Both the position numbers and the translations under genes were made by a program. Below, piece after piece: positions 55,024 through 63,424 of a stretch of 64,000 bases of DNA (its first letter is position 1; each line of letters starts with the position of its first letter). The stretch is from Mesorhizobium sp. GbtcB19 (GTDB lineage: Bacteria; Pseudomonadota; Alphaproteobacteria; Rhizobiales; Rhizobiaceae): assembly GCF_019091085.1 (NCBI RefSeq), contig NZ_JAGXJY010000003.1, positions 248,001 to 312,000 of the forward strand, in the 5' to 3' direction. The notes under the pieces were generated by a model. The model was not told where the DNA came from, did no database searches, and saw nothing but the letters and a program-made list of their open reading frames with translations.

Positions 55024-56016
55024 ATGCCGTCAAACGCTCCGCTGATCCTTTTCTGGACGCGCTACTTCGACAAGCCTGTCGACCTCGCGGCCATACCGCA
55101 ATGCGCGGTTCCCGTCGAATGGACCAATGACCGGCGACGGCTTGCCGAGGCCGACGCGGTGGTCTTCCATCTGCCGAATTTTCCCGAGATCGGTGACGCC
55201 CGCAAATATCCCGGCCAGCTCTGGGTCGCCTGGTCGATGGAGAGCCTCGTCAACTATCCCATCATGGCCGATGCGTCCTTCATGCGGCACTTCGACATCG
55301 TCATGACCTATGAAACCGGGTCGGACGTCTGGACGCCTTATCTGCCGGATGCGGACTGGTGGGAGACTGCGCGCCATAAGCCCGTGCCGCCCAAGGTCGA
55401 GAGCGCGCCTGCGGTGCATTTCCAGTCCTCGAGCTTCAACAAGAGCGGTCGCGACACCTTCATCGCCGAGCTGTCCCGGCACATCGCGGTCGATTGCTAC
55501 GGCCGTTATCGGCCCAACCGTCAAATCATAGGCCCCGATCTCGGTCGGCAGACGAAGCTCGAAACCATAGGCCGGTACCCCTTCTGCCTGGCGCTGGAGA
55601 ATTCGATCGCGCCGGATTACGTCACCGAGAAGATGTTCGATCCGCTCGCCGCCGGAACCGTGCCCGTCTATCTCGGCGCGCCCAACGCCGCGGCGTTCGT
55701 TCCGGACGGCTGCTATATCGACGCCGCGTCCTTCGGTACGCCGGCCGACCTCGCTGCTTATCTGCGCTATCTGACCGACACGCGGCGCGACTATGAAACC
55801 TACTTCGACTGGCGCTCGAAGCCGCTGCCGGAGCGCCTGACAAGACAGCTGGAACGGAACGCCGCGCCGCCAAAATGCCGTCTCGCCGAGTTGGTGAGCC
55901 AGCGCCTGTCTCTCCGCACAAACCCGCCGACCGGTCGGTCTTACCTGCCATTCGGCTTCGAGAGATTCCTGTCGACGCGGTTGCGCCGCTGGCGGGGAAA
56001 GTTCCGTGCGCGCTGA
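55024..56016 (+). CDS. GT10-family (alpha-1,3-fucosyltransferase-like) glycosyltransferase
   Basis: The protein has 330 residues. The C-terminal GT10 signature is clear: FCLALENSIAPDYVTEK (187-203), then MFDPLAAGTVPVYLGAPN. The donor-site Lys/Glu and Asn residues are in place. The N-terminal half carries LFWTRYF and a Trp-rich acceptor region (LWVAWSMESL). It probably adds fucose from GDP-fucose, or a related sugar, to a surface polysaccharide or glycan. It converges with the GT2-GT4 gene, whose stop lies 14 bp away on the other strand. Confidence 0.85.
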   Translation: MPSNAPLILFWTRYFDKPVDLAAIPQCAVPVEWTNDRRRLAEADAVVFHLPNFPEIGDARKYPGQLWVAWSMESLVNYPIMADASFMRHFDIVMTYETGSDVWTPYLPDADWWETARHKPVPPKVESAPAVHFQSSSFNKSGRDTFIAELSRHIAVDCYGRYRPNRQIIGPDLGRQTKLETIGRYPFCLALENSIAPDYVTEKMFDPLAAGTVPVYLGAPNAAAFVPDGCYIDAASFGTPADLAAYLRYLTDTRRDYETYFDWRSKPLPERLTRQLERNAAPPKCRLAELVSQRLSLRTNPPTGRSYLPFGFERFLSTRLRRWRGKFRAR

Positions 56017-56030
56017 TTGCCACAAGGACG

Positions 56031-58130
56031 TCACCGGCTGGCTGTGTCCAGCCCCAGGCCACGCCGCACCGCGTCACGGATCGCCTGCGGCCCGAACCGG
56101 GACCAGGCCGTCTCGTAGGCGCGGACGCGCAACCCGGCCATGCGCTCGGGATTGGAGCAAAGTTCGATCGCAAGGTCGGCGAGACCCTCGTCGGTATCGG
56201 ACAACAGCAAGTCCTCGCCGTCGCTAAGGTCTAGCCCCTCGGCCGCCAGCGGTGTTGCGATGACCGGAACGCCCAGAGCCATCGCCTCGAGGATCTTGAT
56301 GCGCGTGCCGCCCCCCATCCGCAGCGGGATGATGCAAAGATGCGCGGCCGACAGAAGGGGGCGCACATCGGGGGGATCGGCAACCAATGTGACGCCGTCG
56401 AGCGCCGACAGCGCCTGTGTCGCCGCATTGGGCGAGCGACCGGCCAGGATCAGTCTCGCGCCCGGCAAGGCCATCCGGATGCGCGGCAGGATGATGCGGG
56501 CCAGCCGCTCGGCTGCATCGACATTCGGTCCATAGCCGAGATGCCCGACAAGCAGGATCGCCGGGAAGCCGTCGGACATGACAGGCGGCGGCGGTAGTGT
56601 CCGGGGCAGGGTTTCGGCCCGTGGAATGCCGTTCGGCACGATATCGACCGGCATCGTCTTCGCAACGATAGGCTCGAGCCGATCCCGATCCATGCCTGAA
56701 CAGACCCAGATACGGTCGACGATTTGAGCCGCCTCTCGTTCCAGCCGTCTGATGTCCGGTGAGACGGCAAGCGGATCCTTGCCGTGCAGCGTCTGGGCCG
56801 CAAGGTCGGACTCGACATTTTGCATGTCGAGAATGAGCTGTCCGGTAAGCGACCGCAGCGGCCGCAGCAATTTGAACAATGGAATGCCATCGACCACGAT
56901 CGTGTCCGGGCGGAACGCGCGCACCAGGGCCTTGAGGCGGGCCAGCGCAAGTCGCGGGATCCGGACCTCGCCCCTGATCCTGCCCCAGCCCAGCGACCGC
57001 GAACGCTTGTCGGAACGCGCGGTCAGTGAGATCGTCCGGATGCCGTGTGGCTGCTCCTGACTGGCGGAAGGCTTCAGCGAGGCCAGGCGGACGGGTCCGA
57101 ATTCCGCCGCTGCCGCGGCATTGCCGAAGATCCTGAGATCGGCGCCGGAGACGGGCGGGTAGGCGGGATCAACGCTGATGATCAGGGTGCGCCGAGGCGC
57201 CGCCGGATCGGGCAAGGAGGGCTTGTTCCTCGCCAACCGCCCGATAAGGATTCTGGCTCGATATTGCAGCGCCTTCCAGCTTTGGCCGAGTTCCCTGTGC
57301 GCCAGGACGGCGCGCATCATGCTGGCGGCGTCGGCGAACATCCGGTGCCTGATGAGCTGGCGGGCAATGCGCTGCGCTATCCAGGCCTTTCGCCATTGCA
57401 GGGCGTCCCGCTCGACACCGGAGGCTGCGAGGCCGTTGAGTTCGCGCGTTATCGCGAGGAACGTGTTGCGCGGCGCCGTGATGAAGCGCCGCGCCATCCT
57501 CTCCTCGTCATGGTGGTAGAGAAGCACCGGCGTATCGATCGTGGCGATTTCGGCACGTGCGAGCACTGCCGCCCAGTAGCAGGTGTCCTCATCGAGGCCG
57601 ATCGCCTCCGGAAAGCGGATGCCGGCCATCGCGCCACGGGCGACCAGCGCGCTGCCCATGGCGATCGGCCACAGCTCGTTGCGCAGATACCGGCTTGTGT
57701 TCCGGCGCCTGTCCCGGCCGTAGCCGTGCGGCGCCTTGACCTTGTCCGGGCGGCCTTGCGTCCGCCTAATGCTCGCGCCGACCGCCAGCCCGGCGCCACT
57801 CCGGACAAGGGCGGACCTGAGCGCCGAGAGACTGCCGGGCATCGCCTCATCGTCGGCATCGAGAAAGAAGATGAAATCGCCTCCGGCCCGGGCAATCCCG
57901 GCGTTGCGCGCCGCGCCCGCGCTGCCCAACCGCACGCTTACGACATCCACCGGCAGGCCGAGGCGTCGGGCGGTCTCCAGAGCGATGTTCGCGGTGCCGT
58001 CATCCGATCCGTCGTCGATCAGGAAAATCTCGCGGATGACAGGCTTGTCGGATAGGAGGCCGCTCAGCGCCGCCTCGATCGTCGCAGCCGCGTTTCGTGC
58101 CGGGATAACCACACTGATGTCAGCAGTCAT
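56031..58130 (-). CDS. GT2-GT4 fusion glycosyltransferase
   Basis: The protein has 699 residues. Residues 1-230 are a GT2 (GT-A) domain: VVIPARNAAATIEAAL, LIDDGSDDGT and the metal-binding DADD at 91-94. After a helical linker a GT4 (GT-B) domain fills about 310-690, with VSGADLRIFGN at its start, ILLVGHLGYGPNVDAA and the nucleotide-sugar region MGGGTRIKILEAMALGVPVIAT. Two transferases in one chain could add consecutive sugars to a surface polysaccharide. It lies 12 bp after the PrimPol-like gene on the same strand. Confidence 0.88.
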   Translation of the reverse strand: MTADISVVIPARNAAATIEAALSGLLSDKPVIREIFLIDDGSDDGTANIALETARRLGLPVDVVSVRLGSAGAARNAGIARAGGDFIFFLDADDEAMPGSLSALRSALVRSGAGLAVGASIRRTQGRPDKVKAPHGYGRDRRRNTSRYLRNELWPIAMGSALVARGAMAGIRFPEAIGLDEDTCYWAAVLARAEIATIDTPVLLYHHDEERMARRFITAPRNTFLAITRELNGLAASGVERDALQWRKAWIAQRIARQLIRHRMFADAASMMRAVLAHRELGQSWKALQYRARILIGRLARNKPSLPDPAAPRRTLIISVDPAYPPVSGADLRIFGNAAAAAEFGPVRLASLKPSASQEQPHGIRTISLTARSDKRSRSLGWGRIRGEVRIPRLALARLKALVRAFRPDTIVVDGIPLFKLLRPLRSLTGQLILDMQNVESDLAAQTLHGKDPLAVSPDIRRLEREAAQIVDRIWVCSGMDRDRLEPIVAKTMPVDIVPNGIPRAETLPRTLPPPPVMSDGFPAILLVGHLGYGPNVDAAERLARIILPRIRMALPGARLILAGRSPNAATQALSALDGVTLVADPPDVRPLLSAAHLCIIPLRMGGGTRIKILEAMALGVPVIATPLAAEGLDLSDGEDLLLSDTDEGLADLAIELCSNPERMAGLRVRAYETAWSRFGPQAIRDAVRRGLGLDTASR

Positions 58131-58142
58131 ATGCCGAGCCGT

Positions 58143-58793
58143 TCATCGCGGTTCGAAGAAGCCGCGCTTGAGCAGGCGGTCGTAATGATGCTTGAGCATC
58201 GACACCGGGCGCAGCGAAAGACTGGCAAGATCGTCGACCAACTGCGGCTCGGTCTCGAATGGCGACCGGTTTTCGACCCAGCTGTAGCGGGAGCCGTCCC
58301 TGAGCACCGAGGGTGAGCCGACAATATAGCCGCCGAGCGCCTTGACGTGACCGACCCGGCGCGAGCCGAAATGCAGGCTGGAAGAGACCATAGGCTCCCT
58401 CGTTCTCAGATAGACATGAAACCCGCTCGGCGATTTCGCTGTCGGCGTGGCGCTGGCGATCGCCCTGTGATCGGCCAGCCAGGCGCGGTAGCCGGCGGCG
58501 TCGTCGAAATCAAGGATCATCAGGTTGGAAAACCCTCCCACTATGCCGACATTGCCGTCAAAGCCGCGAAACCAACGTGCGATGTCGCCGCTGCCCGGCG
58601 GCTTCTGCGCCAGCTGGAAGGTGATCGAGGTGAAGGCCAGTTCCTTCAGGTCTTTGCGCAACGTCCGCAGATGCAGCGGATCATACTCCATGGCCGCGAG
58701 ATCGAGATGCTTGCCGCCGGCACGCAGCGGCAGGCATATGTAGCCGCGCTCCAGCAGCTTGACGGCATAGTCGGTCAGCATCTCAGGCTGCAT
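58143..58793 (-). CDS. Stand-alone PrimPol (bifunctional DNA primase/polymerase N-domain)
   Basis: The protein has 216 residues. Archaeo-eukaryotic primase motif I is MILDFDDA (Asp95, Asp97), motif II is SPSGFHVYLR (His126), and a GGYIVGSPS segment (154-162) corresponds to the family's GGYVVAPPS box. In phages and plasmids this domain is normally fused to a helicase; here nothing follows it. All catalytic motifs visible to me are intact. Its gene is the upstream partner of a glycosyltransferase gene (12-bp gap), an odd pairing. No other replication or mobile-element gene is nearby. Confidence 0.8.
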   Translation of the reverse strand: MQPEMLTDYAVKLLERGYICLPLRAGGKHLDLAAMEYDPLHLRTLRKDLKELAFTSITFQLAQKPPGSGDIARWFRGFDGNVGIVGGFSNLMILDFDDAAGYRAWLADHRAIASATPTAKSPSGFHVYLRTREPMVSSSLHFGSRRVGHVKALGGYIVGSPSVLRDGSRYSWVENRSPFETEPQLVDDLASLSLRPVSMLKHHYDRLLKRGFFEPR

Positions 58794-59042
58794 GCGCCAG
58801 CCCCCCGCATCGAACCCACGGCACGATCTTCGTTAGCCAACGGCCTGTTCGTCAAGCGATTGCCGACTTGCTAAGTCGGTTCCCGTCAATTGGCGCGAAC
58901 CCGCGCCTGGCTCCGGATCCCCCAGCCCGCGCAATTTGCCTACCGGCCTATTCCCGCCTCTGTGAAGTCGAACACAGTCAGGCGGATAGGCCGCGATAGG
59001 ATGATTTCACAAAATCGACGACCGCGAATGCGGCGAAAGACT

Positions 59043-59140
59043 AGAGCAATTCCAGGAAAGTGTGAGCGGTTTTCCGTCCGGAATTTCGTAAAAAACAAGG
59101 AGATAGGGCCGTTTCACCGTTTCCGTGAAACGGTGAAACG
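59043..59140. repeat. Composite palindromic repeat in the 58794-59156 gap
   Basis: 59043-59097 is a second copy of the repeat at 52218 (CAATTCC, GGAAA, GCGGTTTTCCGTCCGGAATT). Directly after it, CGTTTCACCGTTTC (59110-59123) and GAAACGGTGAAACG (59127-59140) are perfect 14-bp inverted arms with a 3-bp spacer. The second palindrome ends 16 bp before the TTG start of the oxidase gene. The remaining gap (58794-59042) shows no recognisable gene. The element forms the 5' leader of the oxidase operon. Confidence 0.85.
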
Positions 59141-59156
59141 CACTGGGGGGTTAGCC

Positions 59157-60242
59157 TTGGCCACGTCCAATCTACCGACACCTGATTTCACCTTCGACCC
59201 CAGCCAGCCCGGGGCCTGCATCGCCGGCGTGCGGCCGTACCGCAAAGGATCCTACCGGCTCGATGCCGAGACCATCTCGCAAAAATTCATCGTGCACAAT
59301 TACGGCCATGGCGGCGCCGGCATTACGCTCAGCTTCGGCTGCGCGGCCAAGGTCCGCGACATCGTCGGGGGCCATCTGGCGGCAAGTTCCGGCGCGACGG
59401 AAGTCGCCGTGCTCGGCGCCGGCGTCATGGGGCTGACGGCCGCGACGCTGCTGCTCGATCTCGGGCTGAAGGTCACGGTCTACGCCGATCGCGCGCCGTT
59501 GCAGACCACCTCCGCCAAGGCCGGCGGCCAGTGGGCCGTCTCGGTGGTGGAATTCGCCGGCAAGGAACGCGAGCTCGCCGAAATCGTGAAGACGGCATAC
59601 CGTGAGTTCAAGAGCAGGATCGGGCAGGGATTCGGCGTGTATGAGCGCCCGAACTATACTGCAACGCCGTCGCATAACCTCGATATCGTGATCCAGCTTG
59701 CGCCCGGACTGATCCCGCCGCGAAAGTCACTGAAGCGACTGCCGTTCGAGCACCACACCAAGCCGGGCTTCGTCTACCAGACCCTGCTCATCGAGCCACA
59801 CGTTCTGCTCGCAAAGCTCAAGGCCGATCTCGACCAGCGCGGTGTCACCTTCGTGTCGAAGTCGTTCGTCAGCCGCTCGGATATCCTGGCCAGCGTGCCG
59901 CAGCCGATCATCGTCAATTGCACCGGGCTCGGCTCGAAGACGTTGTGGAGCGACAACAACATGATGCCGATCAAGGGCCAGCTGGCGATGCTGCCGCCGC
60001 AACCGGGGCTGCAATATCTCTATGGCCAGAACGGCTACATGTTCCCGCGCAGCGATCATGTCGTGATCGGCGGCACCTTCGAGCACGTCAACAACGAAAC
60101 CGCGGACCAGGCCGTTTGCCAGGACCTCGTCGATCACATCGCGTCGCTGTTCGGCAAGGCCGCCGCGAAGCCGCTGTCCGACATCCACATCCACCACCCC
60201 GATCACGCGCCGATCGTCAATCCAGCCATTCCTTCGGTTTAG
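59157..60242 (+). CDS. D-amino acid oxidase-like flavoenzyme, apparently circularly permuted
   Basis: The protein has 361 residues from TTG 59157, with GGGGGG six bases upstream. The FAD Rossmann motif VLGAGVMGL is at 85-93, not at the N-terminus. Before it come VRPYR (25-29) and HNYGHGGAGITLSFGCA (47-63), which in D-amino acid oxidases form the substrate Arg and the C-terminal FAD loop. The chain ends after YLYGQNGYMFPR and GGTFEH, the segment that in normal enzymes leads into that C-terminal part. So the order is C-terminal piece, then N-terminal piece, in one intact frame. Active-site Tyr and Arg are kept. Expected reaction: FAD-dependent oxidation of an amino acid or amine to imine/keto acid plus H2O2. 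It is first gene of a three-gene operon. Confidence 0.83.
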   Translation: MATSNLPTPDFTFDPSQPGACIAGVRPYRKGSYRLDAETISQKFIVHNYGHGGAGITLSFGCAAKVRDIVGGHLAASSGATEVAVLGAGVMGLTAATLLLDLGLKVTVYADRAPLQTTSAKAGGQWAVSVVEFAGKERELAEIVKTAYREFKSRIGQGFGVYERPNYTATPSHNLDIVIQLAPGLIPPRKSLKRLPFEHHTKPGFVYQTLLIEPHVLLAKLKADLDQRGVTFVSKSFVSRSDILASVPQPIIVNCTGLGSKTLWSDNNMMPIKGQLAMLPPQPGLQYLYGQNGYMFPRSDHVVIGGTFEHVNNETADQAVCQDLVDHIASLFGKAAAKPLSDIHIHHPDHAPIVNPAIPSV

Positions 60243-60278
60243 GCAGGGGATTCGGGCAGGCCTTTCCGGAGCAGAAAC

Positions 60279-61901
60279 GTGGCCTTCACCGTCGCCGACT
60301 ACATTCTGAAGCGCCTCGCCGAGCAGCATGTCGACCGGCTGTTCGGCGTGCCCGCCGCCTATTGCGCGCCGCTGTTCGACGCCGCGCCGGCGCATGGCAT
60401 CAAGTCGGTGGTGGCGGCGAGCGACCTGGAGGCCGGCTATGCCGCCGACGGCTATGCCCGCACCAAGGGGCTGGGCGCCGTATCGGTCGCCTATGGGGTC
60501 GGCACATTGAGCATGATCAACGCGATCGCCGGCGCCTATGTCGAACGCAGCCCGGTGGTCGTCATCAATGGCGGGCCGACCCCGGCCGCGATCGCCAATC
60601 TGAAGAAATTCGATATCGTGTTCTCTCACTCCACCGGTCAGGAGGCGACCGATCTCAGCGCCTACAAGCTCGTGACCACCCAGGCGGCGCGCGCGGCGAC
60701 CGTCGCCGACGTGCCCAAGGTCGTCGACCAGGCGATCTCGGCGGCGATCAGGACGCAGCGCCCGGTCTATATCGAGATCAACATGGCGATCTGGGGTGCC
60801 ACCTGCCCGATGCCGGGCGGGCCGCTGCCGGTGGCCAATCCAGCCGCCGGCACCGAAACCCTATTGGCGACGTCGATCGTCGGCCTGATCCGCGCCGCGC
60901 AGGCGCCGCTGATCCTGGTCGGCACCGAAATCCAGCGCTATGGCTTCGCCGATAAGGTTGCCGATCTCATCGCCAAGCTGGGCGTGCGCTGGGCCACCGC
61001 GCTGCTTGCCAAATCGGTGCTCGCCGAACAGGGCAGCGGATGGGTTGGCGTCTACAATCCCCCACACTCTCTTGCCGCGGTGAAACAGGCCGTCGAGCAG
61101 GCGGATCTTCTCGTCACGCTCGGATGCGTCTTCCCCAACGGCTATGGTGGCCTGGTGCAGAATTCCTTCGGGCGCATGGTCCAGGTCTATGACGGCAAGG
61201 TGCGCATCAAGACGGCGGCCAAGCAGAATGCCGAGCTCGGCGTGCTGGTCTCGGCACTCGTTGCCGAGGCAGCGAAGAAGCCGCCGATGGCAGCACCGGC
61301 CGGCGCTGTGCCGGCGGTTCCCGGCCCGGCTTCCGGGCCGCTCACCTACAAGCAGGTCTTCGAGCGCGTCGGCGCAGCACTCGATTCCAGCTGGCTCGTC
61401 ATCCCCGACACCTTCCTGGGGATATACTCGGCCGCCAACGCGCCGGTCAAAGACCGCAACGCATTCCTGTGCAGCGGCGTTTGGGCTTCGATCGGTCATT
61501 CGGTCGCCGCCGCCGTCGGCGCCTCGTTCGGCTCGGCCCGGCGACCGCTCGTCATCTGCGGCGATGGTGGTTTCCATATGACTGCGCAGACGCTGTCGAC
61601 GATGGTCCAGTATGGCAGCAAACCGGTCGTCGTCATCCTCGCCAACGGCATCTATGGCTACGAGCAATTCCTGGTCGACGCGAGCTACTTCCAGAACCCG
61701 GCCAGGCAGCCGCGCTCCTATGTCGTGCTCAACCAGTGGGACTTTGCCAAGTTCGCCGCCGCGCTCGGCGTGCAGTTCGCCCAGACGGTGAACACAGCCG
61801 CTGCCTTTGACGCGGCGCTGGCGGCGGTCAAGGGGTTCGACGGACCCGCCGTCATCGTCGCACAGATCGAGCCGCACGGATTGCCGGCCGAGTTGCCGTG
61901 A
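60279..61901 (+). CDS. ThDP-dependent decarboxylase (indolepyruvate/phenylpyruvate decarboxylase-like)
   Basis: The protein has 540 residues from GTG 60279. It has the three-domain pyruvate-decarboxylase layout: an N-terminal Pyr domain with SDLEAGYAADGYAR, a central domain, and a C-terminal PP domain with GDGGFHM and ANGIYGYEQ for ThDP/Mg. The N-terminal Glu that activates ThDP in pyruvate decarboxylases aligns with Asp49, and the HH pair aligns with SH (FSHSTG), so the active site is altered. It should act on the 2-keto acid made by the upstream oxidase. Acetolactate-synthase-like carboligation is an alternative. Confidence 0.82.
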   Translation: MAFTVADYILKRLAEQHVDRLFGVPAAYCAPLFDAAPAHGIKSVVAASDLEAGYAADGYARTKGLGAVSVAYGVGTLSMINAIAGAYVERSPVVVINGGPTPAAIANLKKFDIVFSHSTGQEATDLSAYKLVTTQAARAATVADVPKVVDQAISAAIRTQRPVYIEINMAIWGATCPMPGGPLPVANPAAGTETLLATSIVGLIRAAQAPLILVGTEIQRYGFADKVADLIAKLGVRWATALLAKSVLAEQGSGWVGVYNPPHSLAAVKQAVEQADLLVTLGCVFPNGYGGLVQNSFGRMVQVYDGKVRIKTAAKQNAELGVLVSALVAEAAKKPPMAAPAGAVPAVPGPASGPLTYKQVFERVGAALDSSWLVIPDTFLGIYSAANAPVKDRNAFLCSGVWASIGHSVAAAVGASFGSARRPLVICGDGGFHMTAQTLSTMVQYGSKPVVVILANGIYGYEQFLVDASYFQNPARQPRSYVVLNQWDFAKFAAALGVQFAQTVNTAAAFDAALAAVKGFDGPAVIVAQIEPHGLPAELP

Positions 61902-61931
61902 CGATCATCGAAATCACTGGAAGGCTATCTC

Positions 61932-63404
61932 ATGGAACATCCGTTTCGCGTCGACGAGTTCGTGCCCTCGAGCGACGCGGCGCCCGTCGAGGACAAGCCG
62001 CTTGCCGCTCCGGCGGCCGAAGCGGCCCCGGCGCCATTGCCGCCGCTGCCGAACCTTCCGGCGAGCGAGGTGCAGTTCCTGCGCCCGTCGGATCCGCATT
62101 ACGCGGATTTCCTGCCCGCTTCGAGCAAGCGCAAGCAACTGGCGCCCGCATTGCGCGCGATCTGCAAGACCGAGCATGCCGTCGCCGTGATGGTCGACTG
62201 GGTTCGCGGCAACAGGCTGAATTTTGCCATGCGCAGCGGCGGCCATTCCTATGAAGGCCTTTCGCAAACGACCGGGGTTGCGATCGATGTCCGCGGGCTG
62301 ACGCAAATCACCGTCGACAAGGTGTCGAACCTCGTCACCGTCGGCTCCGGCGTGTCGCTGTTTCAGCTCTATTCGGCGCTGGCTGCACAAGGCCTTGCGC
62401 TGCAGGCCGGCAGTTGTCCGACCGTGGGCATTGCCGGTCATCTCACCGGCGGCGGCCACGGCTTTCTGGCGCGATCGCATGGTTTGACCTGCGATGGCCT
62501 GCGGCAGGCCACTCTCGTCGACGCGCAGGCGCGCGTGCTGCAGGCGAATGCGACGTCGCAACCCGATCTGTTCTGGGCCTGCCGCGGCGGCGGTGGCGGC
62601 AGCTTCGGCATCGCCACGCAATTCCAGATCGGCGTTTTCCCGCTGAAGAGCGCGCTGGTGTTCGGGGTCTCGTGGAAATTGTCGCAGGCCAAAGCCGCGA
62701 AACTGTTCGCGGTATGGCAGGACTGGGCGCCGAAGGCGCCGTCCAACATCACCTCCATCATGAAGATCGGCCCCGCCGGTGGCGGCCAGATCAAGATGCG
62801 CTGCATCGGCCAGTCGGTCGGCAGCGAGGCGGAGCTGCGCGCCGAGTTGAAACGGTTGACGACATCGCAAGCCCCGTCATCGGCGCTGACGGTACACTCG
62901 CTGGCATTCCTCGATGCGGTCAATCACTTCGCCGGGACTCTGACCTATCAATCGGAGCTGATGAAGGCGAAGTCGGACTATGTGCTGTCGCCGCTTTCCG
63001 CCAGGGGCATTGCCACCATGATGGCGGCGGTCGCGCCGATCGCGCCCGACGGCATCGTGCTGTTGTGCGACTCCTATGGCGGCAAGATCGCCGATGTGGC
63101 CGCCGACGCCACCGCGTTTCCGCGCCGCGCCGGCACGCAATATTGCATCCAGTATTTTTCAAGCTGGAGCCGCGCGGCCGATACCCCGGCGCGTCTGGCG
63201 CAGATCGCCAAGGTTTATAACGCGATGCGGCCGTTCATGCCGGATGCGTCCTACGTCAATTACTGCGATCTCGACCTGCCTGATTATGCGAGGGCCTATT
63301 GGGGCAACAATCTCGCCCGCCTGGTCGCGGTGAAGCAGCAATATGATCCGACCGATCTGTTCCACCATGCGCAGAGCGTGCCGCTCGCCATTCCGGTAGC
63401 GTGA
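61932..63404 (+). CDS. Berberine-bridge-type FAD oxidoreductase
   Basis: The protein has 490 residues. A Pro/Ala-rich N-terminus (about 1-45) precedes an FAD_binding_4 domain. RSGGHSYEG holds the His for covalent FAD attachment, and GSCPTVGIAGH holds the Cys of bicovalent BBE-type enzymes. GGGHGFLARSHGL is the following FAD loop. The C-terminal BBE segment YVNYCDLDLPDYARAYWG and VKQQYDPTDLFHHAQS is typical. No signal peptide is evident. As third gene, 30 bp after the decarboxylase, it probably oxidises an alcohol, aldehyde or ring product of the pathway, giving H2O2. Confidence 0.87.
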   Translation: MEHPFRVDEFVPSSDAAPVEDKPLAAPAAEAAPAPLPPLPNLPASEVQFLRPSDPHYADFLPASSKRKQLAPALRAICKTEHAVAVMVDWVRGNRLNFAMRSGGHSYEGLSQTTGVAIDVRGLTQITVDKVSNLVTVGSGVSLFQLYSALAAQGLALQAGSCPTVGIAGHLTGGGHGFLARSHGLTCDGLRQATLVDAQARVLQANATSQPDLFWACRGGGGGSFGIATQFQIGVFPLKSALVFGVSWKLSQAKAAKLFAVWQDWAPKAPSNITSIMKIGPAGGGQIKMRCIGQSVGSEAELRAELKRLTTSQAPSSALTVHSLAFLDAVNHFAGTLTYQSELMKAKSDYVLSPLSARGIATMMAAVAPIAPDGIVLLCDSYGGKIADVAADATAFPRRAGTQYCIQYFSSWSRAADTPARLAQIAKVYNAMRPFMPDASYVNYCDLDLPDYARAYWGNNLARLVAVKQQYDPTDLFHHAQSVPLAIPVA

Positions 63405-63424
63405 GGCCGCGACGCTGGCCAGGG

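Noticed and set aside
59157..60242. Truncated or frameshifted D-amino acid oxidase
   Set aside because: Both the N- and C-terminal signature segments are present in one uninterrupted frame, only in swapped order, and total length is that of a complete enzyme.
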